This document shows, one piece after another, positions 26,655-35,421 of a stretch of DNA of 64,000 nucleotides. Source of the DNA: CAMCXT01 sp040403315 (GTDB taxonomy: Bacteria > Bacteroidota > Bacteroidia > M30B66); contig JBBAKX010000002.1 in assembly GCA_040403315.1 (NCBI GenBank), positions 434,001 through 498,000 on the forward strand, written 5' to 3'. A program made the position numbers and the translations under genes. How positions within the stretch are numbered: the stretch's first letter is position 1; every line of letters starts with the position of its first letter. Under the pieces are notes generated by a model, which was not told where the DNA came from, made no database searches, and was given only the letters and a program-made list of their open reading frames with translations.

Positions 26655-27992
26655 ATGAAAAAAATCTTCTTACTAACATTCTGCATTGCTATATTTTCCT
26701 CAACCTATTCTCAAATAAGTGGAACGACATTCGGCGTAGTTCGAAATAATTATTTCAGCGATGTGATCGATCCATTAGATTCCACATTCATTTACCAGCA
26801 ATTAGATTCGACAAGCATTCGCTTAGGAAAAATCGATCATACTACAGGCACCGTTTCCCCATTGGGACCAGAGCAAATGAATGAATTTGTGAACCTGACA
26901 GGGGCGGCCTTAAACCCATACGATAGTACTTATATATTTATGGGTGCATCTGATATGCTCACACTTTCTTTAATCAGTGGAGAAGTGTTGAACCGAGTTA
27001 CTATCTCTAATCCTTTGGCCGATAGTTACTTTGAAAACTTCAGATTTAACAATTCCGATTCTACTCTTTACGGTTTAGCCCGTCGCTTTTACACTGATCC
27101 AATCACATCTCAATCCAATGGTGAAGTGTATTTGGCTAAAATCAATACCACAACAGGCGTTATAACTCAAATTTCACCTGAATCCGTTGTTCAAGGATAT
27201 GCGCTTGCGGGTAGTGCTATAAATCCTTACGAAATGGTTTTTTACTTTTCAACGGGCTCTAATTTGATTGGCTTGGATCTTTACAGTGGAGAAGTTTACA
27301 GAAATTTGCCTATTCAAAATTTCGATGGAATTGCCTTCGATAATTTTTCCTACAGCTGTTCCGATACTGCGCTTTACGGACTAATAAGAAAGAATTACTT
27401 TTCTACAGAATTTGATACTACACTTGGCTTTCCAATCGAAACACTAGATTCTGCAACTGTTCGACTTGGTAAAATAAATTTAACAACTGGTAGCATAAGT
27501 ATTATTTCCCCTTCATCAATTGTTTCAGGAGGCTATTCTCTCAATGCAGGTTCAACCATTGACCCATCAACTAATACTTATTACTTTAGTAATGGGTACC
27601 AATTAATCGGAGTAAATATTTTCACAGGAACAACAACAACAAACCCACTTCTAAATTATGAGGAGGGAATGTATTTCGATTTAATGCGCAATTTCGGAGA
27701 CTGCAGAAATGCTTTGCGAATGCGTCAAAATCCAATGACTTCAGTAATAAACAATACGAACGCTTCTTCTTCAATGGAGTTGTTTCCAAATCCAGCAAAT
27801 GACTTCATTCATCTAAAACTTGACCAAAAAAATCATTTTATCTCCATTATTGATTTAACTGGAAAAAACGTTTTACAAATTCAATCTAACGGAAATACAG
27901 AGGTTCAAATCCCCGTGAATCAATTGATTGATGGATTGTATTTGGTTTCAATAGATGCCAATCAGCACGCCAAATTACTAGTAAAACATTAA
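26655..27992 (+). CDS. T9SS type A cargo protein with three long internal repeats
   Basis: This 445-residue protein starts at the ATG at 26655, which places a clean signal peptide (MKKIFLLTFC to STYSQ); an upstream in-frame start would add ten residues before it. The mature part contains three repeats of ~105-115 residues, each with LYGL-x-R or VVRNNYF near the front, LAKIN/LGKI(N/D)-x-TTG in the middle and INP-Y or a related stretch near the end. Each repeat looks like two propeller blades. A type A sorting domain ends the protein (LFPNPANDF, IIDLTGKN, GLYLVSI). It is surface or secreted, and no function can be assigned. A terminator follows 18 nt after the stop. Confidence 0.82.
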   Translation: MKKIFLLTFCIAIFSSTYSQISGTTFGVVRNNYFSDVIDPLDSTFIYQQLDSTSIRLGKIDHTTGTVSPLGPEQMNEFVNLTGAALNPYDSTYIFMGASDMLTLSLISGEVLNRVTISNPLADSYFENFRFNNSDSTLYGLARRFYTDPITSQSNGEVYLAKINTTTGVITQISPESVVQGYALAGSAINPYEMVFYFSTGSNLIGLDLYSGEVYRNLPIQNFDGIAFDNFSYSCSDTALYGLIRKNYFSTEFDTTLGFPIETLDSATVRLGKINLTTGSISIISPSSIVSGGYSLNAGSTIDPSTNTYYFSNGYQLIGVNIFTGTTTTNPLLNYEEGMYFDLMRNFGDCRNALRMRQNPMTSVINNTNASSSMELFPNPANDFIHLKLDQKNHFISIIDLTGKNVLQIQSNGNTEVQIPVNQLIDGLYLVSIDANQHAKLLVKH

Positions 27993-28010
27993 CTTAAACT
28001 TTTTGTATTC

Positions 28011-28043
28011 AAAAGGCATCTGCTCAGGTAGATGCCTTTTTTT
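28011..28043 (+). terminator. Rho-independent terminator after the three-repeat cargo gene
   Basis: An 11-bp stem, AAAAGGCATCT (28011-28021) with AGATGCCTTTT (28030-28040), runs into a T tract. Confidence 0.93.
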
Positions 28044-28071
28044 GCCTTCATTTGATTTGAATAGGTCGAAT

Positions 28072-28096
28072 TTAAGTTGATCATTTTTCAACTTAA
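28072..28096 (+). repeat. 9-bp perfect inverted repeat in a gene-free stretch
   Basis: TTAAGTTGA (28072-28080) and TCAACTTAA (28088-28096) surround a 7-nt loop. A second inverted pair, TCGTTTAA with TTAAACGA, lies 28113-28160. Both are in the 700-bp intergenic region before the M3 peptidase gene. There is no T tract, so it does not look like a terminator. It may be a structured RNA or a protein-binding site. Confidence 0.5.
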
Positions 28097-28225
28097 CTGC
28101 CCCAAGTTGCTATCGTTTAAAAGGCAAAAAAGCCGAGGTTAGGTTTGACTTAAACGAACAAAAACAGTTAGTCATCTAAAAGGCTGTTCAAAATTTAAAA
28201 ATCCTCGTGAACAACTTGATTGAAT

Positions 28226-28404
28226 AGGATATTAACCAACCTTGTGAATGATTTTCACTTGTAATTTTCAAGTTTTTTTCATTGGGAATAAACCCCACTA
28301 TCCCCTACCCACTTGGAGCAAAATACAAAATCCAGAACGTCTAGTCGTGCATGAAACGGATAGAAACGGATAGTTATTAAGGATGCGGTTAATAAATCCT
28401 TTAT
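28226..28404 (+). repeat. Direct repeat, copy 1 of 2 (~178 bp)
   Basis: The stretch starting AGGATATTAACC recurs 202 bp downstream with only a handful of mismatches and one single-base gap. Inside it is a short doublet of GAAACGGATA and a weak ACTTG/CAAGT hairpin with a T run. No open frame with plausible composition crosses it. It could be a duplicated non-coding RNA or a remnant of a small mobile element. Confidence 0.85.
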
Positions 28405-28427
28405 GTGCCAATTTCGCCCGATCAAAG

Positions 28428-28605
28428 AGGATATTAACCAACCTTGTGAATGATTTTCACTTGTAATTTTCAAGTTTTTTTCATTGGGAATAAACCCCAC
28501 TATCCCCTACCCACTGGGAGCAAAATACAAAATCAAGAACAGCTAGTCGTGTATGAAACGGATAGAAACGGATAGTTATTAACGATGCGGTTAATAACGC
28601 TTTAT
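28428..28605 (+). repeat. Direct repeat, copy 2 of 2 (~178 bp)
   Basis: Second copy of the element at 28226-28404, separated from it by ~23 bp. Differences include ACTGGGAGC for ACTTGGAGC and a few changes near AGAACAGCTAGT. It ends ~94 bp before the M3 peptidase start. The region after it (28606-28698) probably holds the peptidase promoter; TATATTG near 28673 is a partial -7 match. Confidence 0.85.
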
Positions 28606-28698
28606 CAAAGCCTATTTTTCTTTGTAGTTGCGACTTCCCTAAATTGACAACTGAAATTTTTCAACTACATCCGTATATTGCACACTTAAAATCATCCA

Positions 28699-30804
28699 AT
28701 GAGAAAACTATTGTTGGCACTAATCCTTTTACCTGTGGCCATTTCCGCTCAAAATAACACGAATATTTTACTAAACAACTGGCCTGGAAATTTCGGAGGC
28801 CTTCCCCCATTTGATCAAATAAAAATTTCTGATTTCAAATCCGCCCTTGAAAAAGGAATGGAAATTAATTTGGCAGAAATGGACGCTATTGCCAACAATC
28901 CAGAAGCGCCAACATTTGAAAATACGATTGTTCAACTAGAAAAAAGCGGATTATTATTAGAACGAGTTCGCACAATCTATGAACTTTGGGGTTCCAACAT
29001 GAGTTCCACAGAATTTCAGGTGATAGAAACTGAAATGGAACCTAAATTAGCAGGTTTGTCGGATATGATTTTCCAAAACGAAAAACTTTTTAAAAGAATC
29101 GAGGCAATTTACAATTCACCTGCTTTGAAATCTAGAAGTACCGAAGATCAGCGTTTGTGCTCGGTTCACTACAAAGCATTTGTTCGTTTCGGAGCTCGCT
29201 TAGATGTTTCAGCGAAAAAAAGATTGGCCGAAATCAACCAAGACTTAGCTGCTCGTTTTACTAAATTCAGTCAAAATCTTTTGCACGATGAAGGCGAAAT
29301 CTACCTTATACTCGACAAGGCTTCTGATTTTGCAGGATTGCCTCAATCGTTTGTTGATGCTGCAGCTTCGGCCGCGAAAGGCCGAAAAATGGAAGGGAAA
29401 TTTATCATTTCCAACTCAAGATCTTCAGTTGAACCGTTCATCACTTTGGCAGAACGCCGCGACCTCAGAGAAAAAGCATGGAAAATGTTCGTCAATCGAG
29501 GCGATAATGGCGGTGATCACGACAACAATGCTATCATCACTGAAATTTTAAAATTACGTGCTGAAAGAGCAAAACTATTAGGTTACCAAACACATGCACA
29601 TTGGCGTTTAGAAAATACCATGGCGAAAACACCCGAAAAAGCAATTGAACTTATGGAATCTGTTTGGACTCCAGCAATTGCTCGTGCAAAAGAAGAAGTG
29701 GCCGACATGCAAAAACTTGCAGACCAAGAAAAAGCTGGAATCACAATCGCGCCTTGGGATTATCGCTTTTATGCTGAGAAAGTTAGAAAAGCCCGTTACG
29801 ACCTCGATCAAAACGAAGTGAAACCATACCTCCAACTCGAAAAATTACGTGAAGGTATGTTTTGGGTAGCTGGGGAAATTTTTAATTTTAGCTTTACACC
29901 ACTATCGAATATTCCGGTATTTCATGAAGATGTTCGCGTTTGGGAAGTAAAAAACAAAACAACAGGCGCCCATGTGGGTTTGTGGTATTTCGATGCTTAT
30001 GGGAGAAAAGGAAAAAGATCTGGTGCTTGGATGAATGCCTATCGAAACCAAAGCCGTATTGGAGGAAATGAAATCTCGACAATCGTTTCGAACAATTCAA
30101 ACTTCGTAAAAGGTCAGCCAGGCGAACCAGTACTCATTTCTTGGGATGATGCAAATACTTTGTTCCATGAGTTCGGTCATGCGTTGCACGGATTAAGTTC
30201 AAATGTAACTTATCCTTCACTTTCAGGTACATCTGTTGTACGCGACTATGTTGAATTTCCATCACAATTGCTTGAACATTGGTTATCAACTCCAGAAGTC
30301 CTTCAAAAGTTTGCACTACATTATAAAACTGGTCAACCAATTCCACAAATCCTAGTCGATAGAATCAATAAGGCATCTACATTTAATGAAGGTTTCGCTA
30401 CCACGGAATACCTTTCAAGTGCGCTAATTGACATGAAAATTCACCTCTCAACTGCTGCTGATATTGATTCCGATAAATTTGAAAGAGAAACATTAACAGC
30501 ACTTGGAATGCCTTCAGAAATTGTAATGCGCCATAGAACACCTCAATTCGGACATATTTTTTCAGGTGATGGATATTCTGCTGGTTATTACTCGTATTTA
30601 TGGTCAGATGTTTTAACAGCAGACGCCTATGAAGCTTTTGAGGAAGGCAAAGGTCCATACGATAAAGAAGTAGCAAAAAGATTAATCGACAATATTTTTT
30701 CGGTAGGAAATACAATTGATCCAGAAACAGGATTTAAAAATTTCAGAGGACATCCTGCAGATACAAAAGCTTTGATGCGTAAACGTGGCTTTCCGGAAAA
30801 ATAA
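28699..30804 (+). CDS. dcp: M3 family metallopeptidase (peptidyl-dipeptidase Dcp-like)
   Basis: This 701-residue enzyme has a signal peptide (MRKLLLALILLPVAISAQ), so it is periplasmic or lipid-free exported. The zinc site is HEFGH at 490-494, with the third ligand Glu519 in YVEFPSQ, as in thimet oligopeptidase/Dcp. The long helical N-terminal part and the C-terminal GYSAGYYSYLWSDVL segment are typical of Dcp, and the length fits the family's ~680-700 residues. It removes dipeptides from the C terminus of peptides. The start is clear. DUF1761 follows after 22 nt, then an interrupted HTTM gene, so they may be co-transcribed. The symbol follows the closest family and was not confirmed. Confidence 0.9.
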   Translation: MRKLLLALILLPVAISAQNNTNILLNNWPGNFGGLPPFDQIKISDFKSALEKGMEINLAEMDAIANNPEAPTFENTIVQLEKSGLLLERVRTIYELWGSNMSSTEFQVIETEMEPKLAGLSDMIFQNEKLFKRIEAIYNSPALKSRSTEDQRLCSVHYKAFVRFGARLDVSAKKRLAEINQDLAARFTKFSQNLLHDEGEIYLILDKASDFAGLPQSFVDAAASAAKGRKMEGKFIISNSRSSVEPFITLAERRDLREKAWKMFVNRGDNGGDHDNNAIITEILKLRAERAKLLGYQTHAHWRLENTMAKTPEKAIELMESVWTPAIARAKEEVADMQKLADQEKAGITIAPWDYRFYAEKVRKARYDLDQNEVKPYLQLEKLREGMFWVAGEIFNFSFTPLSNIPVFHEDVRVWEVKNKTTGAHVGLWYFDAYGRKGKRSGAWMNAYRNQSRIGGNEISTIVSNNSNFVKGQPGEPVLISWDDANTLFHEFGHALHGLSSNVTYPSLSGTSVVRDYVEFPSQLLEHWLSTPEVLQKFALHYKTGQPIPQILVDRINKASTFNEGFATTEYLSSALIDMKIHLSTAADIDSDKFERETLTALGMPSEIVMRHRTPQFGHIFSGDGYSAGYYSYLWSDVLTADAYEAFEEGKGPYDKEVAKRLIDNIFSVGNTIDPETGFKNFRGHPADTKALMRKRGFPEK

Positions 30805-30826
30805 TTAAATTTCAATTTATAAAAAA

Positions 30827-31333
30827 ATGATTGAAATTAACTTTCTAGCCGTTCTGCTTTCAGCGTTAATTCCTTTGCTTGTTGGAGTGATTTATTACCA
30901 TCCCAAAGTATTCGGAACAATATGGATGAAATCAGCAGGTGTTTCGCCTGACGCCCAAAAGAAAGCAAACATGATAATTGTATTCAGTAAGATGATTTTG
31001 GTAAGTATTCCATTAGCATTTTTAATGCAATTCCTTGTTATTCATCAATTTCATTTCTTTTCAATGTTAGCTAACGATCCTTCTATAGCAACGCTAGGCT
31101 CTCCATTAAATACTTTCTTTACTGAAACGATGTCGAAATATGGAATGGAATTCAGAACGTTTAAACATGGGGTATTCCATGGGGCATTTAGTGGCCTTTT
31201 ATTGGCATTACCTATAATAACAATTAATTCACTTTTCGAAAATAAAAATTGGAAATACATTCTTGTACATACATTTTATTGGATAATTGTACTTGGATTA
31301 ATGGGCGGTGTAATTTCTGCTTTCCCATTGTAA
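30827..31333 (+). CDS. DUF1761 integral membrane protein
   Basis: This 168-residue protein has about four hydrophobic segments (~5-25, ~45-68, ~110-130 and ~140-165). The N-terminal LLVGVIYYHPKVFGTIWMK motif and the FKHGVFHGAF segment are characteristic of DUF1761 proteins. The family's biochemical role is unknown. It starts 22 nt after the M3 peptidase and ends 10 nt before the HTTM gene, so an operon is likely. It shows no sign of damage, in contrast to its downstream neighbour. Confidence 0.82.
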   Translation: MIEINFLAVLLSALIPLLVGVIYYHPKVFGTIWMKSAGVSPDAQKKANMIIVFSKMILVSIPLAFLMQFLVIHQFHFFSMLANDPSIATLGSPLNTFFTETMSKYGMEFRTFKHGVFHGAFSGLLLALPIITINSLFENKNWKYILVHTFYWIIVLGLMGGVISAFPL

Positions 31334-31343
31334 GATTAGACGA

Positions 31344-32687
31344 ATGATGAAGAATTTAGGTTTTGATAAATTGTTTCGCAGGGTAGATTATCTCCCTCTT
31401 GAAATTTTTAGGTATTTCTTTATCGTTACCCTCATTCTTCAATTTTACAGCTTTTATTCTGCCCATTACATTGAAAGCGGAATCCTAGCGCCTAACTATC
31501 TTTTTACATTTCAAGGCTTTTCATTTCTTAGTCGGACGCCAGAAGGACTAATGAAATTGTTATATGCCTTACTATTGATTGCACCTCTGTTGATGCTTGT
31601 CAAAAAAATCTTCAGAGTTGCAACCGTAATTTATTTAATTGCATTTAGCTTTTTCTTTCTTATCGAACAAAGCTATTACAACAACCATTTTTACCTCATC
31701 ATTCTTTACACCGCATTTTGGCTTTTTTATAAGCCCGAGAAATATGATGGTAAGCTAACAATTCCAAGTTGGTTGCTGTTCCTTTTTCAAATTCAACTTT
31801 TCATTGCATATTTTTATGGTGGTATCGTTAAGCTAAATGCAGATTGACTTTTTCATCAGGAACCAATTGTCACACTGTTAAAAGTTAATGCTAAAAATCT
31901 TCCTTTTGACGGACTTGCCTCAAACAATTTTATAGTCAACTATTTGACTTACGGAGGATTAGCCTTCGATTTATTAATCGGCTTTCTTTTGATCAACAGA
32001 AAAACACTTTGGTTAGGAATCTGCTTAAATGTTGTTTTTAATTTAATGAATATCTTCCTATTTAATTTTGGAGAAGGCGGTGATATTGGCATTTTTCCAA
32101 TCATGATGATCTTCACAAATATTCTGTTTATTCCAGCAGATTTATTGAGGAATTTCTTACAAAAATTTGGTTTTGGAAGCCCTACAATTATCCCTCCGGG
32201 GAAAGTTAAAAATCCCACATATACGAACACTTCTACCCGATTCGTTAAACCAATTCTAATAATCTATTTAGCTCTTCAGTTGCTGATTCCTCTTAGATAT
32301 TGGACAATTGGAAAAGATGTCGATTGGACGGGCCAGGCATCGTTTTTCGCATGGAGAATGAAATCATACACAAAGCAATGTAGTATCCGTTTTTATTATC
32401 AATCCAATGCCAATGAACCTAAAAAAGAATATTTTATGGGTAGAACAATCAACACAATGCAAATAAACCAAATGGCACAACATGCCAATATGATCCACCA
32501 ATTTGTTCAACACATAAAAAAGGATCTGAATAGAAAAGAAGGCATGAATAATCCTATCATCACTGCAAATGTTTTGATCGCTTTTAATGGAAGAAAACCA
32601 CAAAATTTAATTGATCCTAACTTCAACTTCACTGAAGCAAAGTTTAGCCGCTTTGATAGCCCTAGTTGGGTATTGCCTCTTAACTAG
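31344..32687 (+). pseudogene. HTTM / vitamin K-dependent gamma-carboxylase-like membrane protein with in-frame TGA
   Basis: Two open segments (31344-31844 and 31848-32687) lie in the same frame, separated only by TGA at 31845-31847. Joined, they give ~447 codons, about the normal size for HTTM proteins. The N-terminal part has several membrane helices and ends YFYGGIVKLNAD; the frame continues LFHQEPIVTLLK. Family members usually carry Trp just after this KLN-x-D motif, so TGG to TGA is the simplest change. After the stop there are no further stops or frameshifts and the protein character is maintained (helices, then a soluble C-terminal domain). It is therefore a very recent nonsense mutation, a sequence error, or a readthrough case. 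HTTM domains resemble gamma-carboxylase membrane regions, but the bacterial role is unknown. Confidence 0.82.
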
Positions 32688-32755
32688 TTGACTTGTATGT
32701 TGAAAAGAAAAACATCAGCCAATTCAACAATTGTCTTTCAATCGCGTTTAGCTCT

Positions 32756-32763
32756 TATCTTTG
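32756..32763 (+). promoter_or_regulatory. Bacteroidota-type promoter upstream of desaturase
   Basis: TATCTTTG matches TAnnTTTG, and a TTG lies 22 nt upstream (32731-32733), slightly longer than the usual spacer. The start codon follows 37 nt later. Confidence 0.55.
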
Positions 32764-32800
32764 CTGATAACTAGAGGGCTTTTCCTCCCAAATTTACAGA

Positions 32801-33862
32801 ATGGCTTTACCAAAATTCTCCAATGTTCATGCCGGTTTTCACGCTGAACTCAAAAACAGAATCAACAATTATTTTAGTACTGCAGGTATTGCTCCAACGG
32901 GCGACGCTAGACTTTACTTTAAAGCTTTCATCCTCACTGTTGCATTTATCGCGGTATATGTTCACTTGGTTTTCTTCACGCCAAGTGCATGGTTTGCTAT
33001 TCCAGAATGCCTTATTTTAGGTGGATTAACAGCAGCAATTGGCTTTAATGTCATGCACGATGGTGCGCACGGATCTTTCAGTAAGTACACATGGCTTAAC
33101 AAAATGGCTGGTTTGTCGCTGAATATTCTAGGTGCAAATGTTTTCATGTGGACAACCAAGCACAATGTTATTCACCACGCCTACACAAATGTGGATGGCA
33201 TCGACGATGATATTGAAGCACGTCCATTTTTACGTCTTTGCAAAACACAAGAACATCGTGCAATGCACAAATACCAGCACAAATATTATCTACTTGCCTA
33301 CTCATTGCTTTACATCTATTGGATCTTTTTTACAGATTATAGAAAATATTTTACCGGTAAAATCGGCTCAGTTCCTATCAAAAAGATGAGTTTGAATGAA
33401 CATATCTCTTTTTGGGGATTCAAAATGCTTCACTTAGTAATATTTGTCGCTATTCCAGTATATATGTTAGGTTGGGCGAGTTGGGTAATTGGTTTTGTTT
33501 CTTTAGGAGTTTTTGCGGGAATCATTTTAAGTATAGTGTTTCAACTTGCACACACCATCGAAGAAACTTCTTTCCCAGAGCCAGTTGATGGCAGAATGCC
33601 AGATGATTGGGCAGTGCATCAATTAAAAACTACCGCAAATTTCGCCACAGGCAACAAAGTTATTTCTTGGCTAGTTGGTGGACTAAACTACCAAATCGAA
33701 CACCACCTGTTTCCGAAGATTTCGCATGTGCACTATCCTGAAATCTCGAAAATCATTCGTGATGCTTGTCGTGAATATGGTGTGCAATACATCGAGCACC
33801 CTAAAATGCGCGTTGCACTTGTATCCCACGTGAATCACCTTCGCGTTTTAGGTCGACCTTAA
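32801..33862 (+). CDS. Fatty acid desaturase (acyl-lipid/acyl-CoA, three His-box membrane type)
   Basis: This 353-residue membrane enzyme has the three diiron histidine boxes: HDGAH (86-90), HNVIHH (121-126) and QIEHH (298-302). Hydrophobic helix pairs lie at ~45-80 and ~190-240. The QxxHH third box is typical of front-end and linoleoyl-type desaturases of Bacteroidota. It introduces a double bond into membrane fatty acyl chains using oxygen and an electron donor, commonly in cold adaptation. The SDR gene follows after only 3 nt, so the two are co-transcribed. The regiospecificity cannot be told from the sequence. Confidence 0.92.
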   Translation: MALPKFSNVHAGFHAELKNRINNYFSTAGIAPTGDARLYFKAFILTVAFIAVYVHLVFFTPSAWFAIPECLILGGLTAAIGFNVMHDGAHGSFSKYTWLNKMAGLSLNILGANVFMWTTKHNVIHHAYTNVDGIDDDIEARPFLRLCKTQEHRAMHKYQHKYYLLAYSLLYIYWIFFTDYRKYFTGKIGSVPIKKMSLNEHISFWGFKMLHLVIFVAIPVYMLGWASWVIGFVSLGVFAGIILSIVFQLAHTIEETSFPEPVDGRMPDDWAVHQLKTTANFATGNKVISWLVGGLNYQIEHHLFPKISHVHYPEISKIIRDACREYGVQYIEHPKMRVALVSHVNHLRVLGRP

Positions 33863-33865
33863 ACT

Positions 33866-34798
33866 ATGTTACATACCATTCTTGGAGCTGGTGGAGCGAT
33901 TGGAAATAACCTACTCGATCTACTTATCCAAAATGGAGAACAGGTTCGACTCGTTTCCAGAAAACATCGTCCTTCTGAAAATGCAGAATCAGTCGAAGCA
34001 AACGTGCTCGATAAATCCGCACTTTCAGAAGCATTACTAGGTTCTGGTGTAGTTTACTTACTTGTTGGAATCGACTACAACGCAAGTTCTTGGGAATACC
34101 ACTGGCCTATTATCATGGAAAACGTTATTGCGGTTTGTGCCGAACAGCAAATCCCGTTAATATTTTTCGATAACATTTACATGTATGGTTTAGCGGAAGG
34201 TGAAATAACCGAATCCACTCCATTTCAGCCCAATAGTCGAAAAGGGAAGGTTAGAGCAAACATTGCTTCCATGTTACTTGATGCGGTTCATTCTGGTAAA
34301 ATCAAAGCACTCATTGCTCGAAGTGCAGACTTTTATGGTCCACATAGCGCCCAAGTGAGTTTCTTGCACCAATTGGTTATCGGTCGACACATGCAAGGCA
34401 AAAAAGCACAGTGGATGGTGAACCCGAATATGCCACACACTTTCACTTACACTCCAGATGCTGCAAAAGCACTCTATATTCTGGCGAAAGATGAATCTGC
34501 ATTCGGAAAAACATGGCATTTGCCTTCTTCAATTCCATCTCCTACAGGCGAAGATTTAATTCAGCTTTCAGCTGTAATTTGTAATGCTCCAAGAGGAACT
34601 CAAGTAATTTCTAAGATGATGATGCGCGTGCTCGGAATCTTCGTACCTGTGTTAAGAGAATCGATCGAAATGCTTTATCAATACGAAAGACCTTACCACT
34701 TCAATAGCCAAGCATTTCAGAAAAAATATGGCTTTAATCCAACGCTATATCAACAAGGCATTCAAGAAACAGTCGATTTTTACAGAAACAATTCCTAG
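33866..34798 (+). CDS. NAD(P)-dependent epimerase/dehydratase-like (extended SDR) protein
   Basis: This 310-residue Rossmann protein has the nucleotide-binding motif GAGGAIG at ~7-13. Family landmarks are FFDNIYMYG (where SDRs often have a Tyr-containing active site), RSADFYGP and a HTFTYTPDAAKAL segment. The usual YxxxK catalytic pair is not evident near IYMYGLAEGE, so it may be an atypical SDR acting as an oxidoreductase, an epimerase or an NAD(P)-sensing protein. It is 3 nt behind the desaturase, which suggests a lipid-related role, but this is inference. Its TAG stop shares the CTAG palindrome with the stop of the convergent gene. Confidence 0.83.
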   Translation: MLHTILGAGGAIGNNLLDLLIQNGEQVRLVSRKHRPSENAESVEANVLDKSALSEALLGSGVVYLLVGIDYNASSWEYHWPIIMENVIAVCAEQQIPLIFFDNIYMYGLAEGEITESTPFQPNSRKGKVRANIASMLLDAVHSGKIKALIARSADFYGPHSAQVSFLHQLVIGRHMQGKKAQWMVNPNMPHTFTYTPDAAKALYILAKDESAFGKTWHLPSSIPSPTGEDLIQLSAVICNAPRGTQVISKMMMRVLGIFVPVLRESIEMLYQYERPYHFNSQAFQKKYGFNPTLYQQGIQETVDFYRNNS

Positions 34799-35337
34799 TT
34801 GGCCGCTGCCGAAGTAGCAAACTCAAAACCATGCTGCTTCGAGAATTTCTCTTGGCTTCTGCTCAAAGCATCATTCAATTTAGCTTCTTGCTCACCAACT
34901 TGAACTACTATCTGGTTTAGTTCATCTACCTCTGCTTCACTTGCCAATTCTCCTTTCAAGAATATATCAAGCATACGCTTATACTCCTTGTGAAAAATGC
35001 CGTCGTAAAAAGCAAAAAGCCTTTCAGCATCTGCCTTTAAAACAGAATCCTCTTCAAAAGCACTAAGCTTTTTAATACACAACAAGCTTTCATCACATTG
35101 GATAACCAAACTATCAAAGGCTAAACGAATTTCAGAATTTGTGCCCGTATCGTAAAGTTCGTTCAACAAAAGCATCCTTCGAATAATTGAATTTTGCTGT
35201 TCAAGAATAAAATCATTGTACTCTACAGCCGAATGAAATTGCCTTTCGCCAGAATGAGCTGGTGGAGAGCAAGCCATCACACAAATACTGATTGTGCCAA
35301 CAAGGGTCAGTACAAGACTTTTACCGCGCAAATTCAT
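34795..35337 (-). CDS. Small helical lipoprotein of unknown function
   Basis: This 180-residue protein has a leader ending in a lipobox (CVMAC, Cys23). The remaining part is predicted helical and charged, with a pattern of Glu, Leu and Lys repeating through ~50-170; EYNDFILEQQNSI and EVDELNQIVVQVGEQEAKL are the longest recognisable pieces. I do not recognise a named family with certainty. It overlaps the 3' end of the SDR gene by 4 nt through a shared CTAG. The 85-nt gap upstream contains the terminator of the next minus-strand gene, so it should have its own promoter in 35338-35372. Confidence 0.7.
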   Translation of the reverse strand: MNLRGKSLVLTLVGTISICVMACSPPAHSGERQFHSAVEYNDFILEQQNSIIRRMLLLNELYDTGTNSEIRLAFDSLVIQCDESLLCIKKLSAFEEDSVLKADAERLFAFYDGIFHKEYKRMLDIFLKGELASEAEVDELNQIVVQVGEQEAKLNDALSRSQEKFSKQHGFEFATSAAAN

Positions 35338-35372
35338 CGCTGTAAAATTAATGAAAAGCTTCAGGCAAGGGC

Positions 35373-35400
35373 AAAAAAAAGCCCGACTAATCGTCGGGCT
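35373..35400 (-). terminator. Rho-independent terminator for the minus-strand cargo gene
   Basis: Read on the minus strand, AGCCCGAC and GTCGGGCT form an 8-bp stem (35380-35387 with 35393-35400) followed by eight Ts, 21 nt after the stop of the gene at 35422-36243. Confidence 0.93.
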
Positions 35401-35421
35401 AACACAATGGATATTTTAGAC

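Noticed and set aside
28279..28500. 73-codon minus-strand frame across the direct repeats
   Set aside because: It spans repeat and spacer, lacks family similarity or a start context, and the repeats look non-coding.
31344..32687. Selenocysteine or alternative genetic code explanation for the TGA in HTTM
   Set aside because: The position fits Trp in the family, no selenocysteine machinery or hairpin is evident, and TGA is a normal stop elsewhere in the window.
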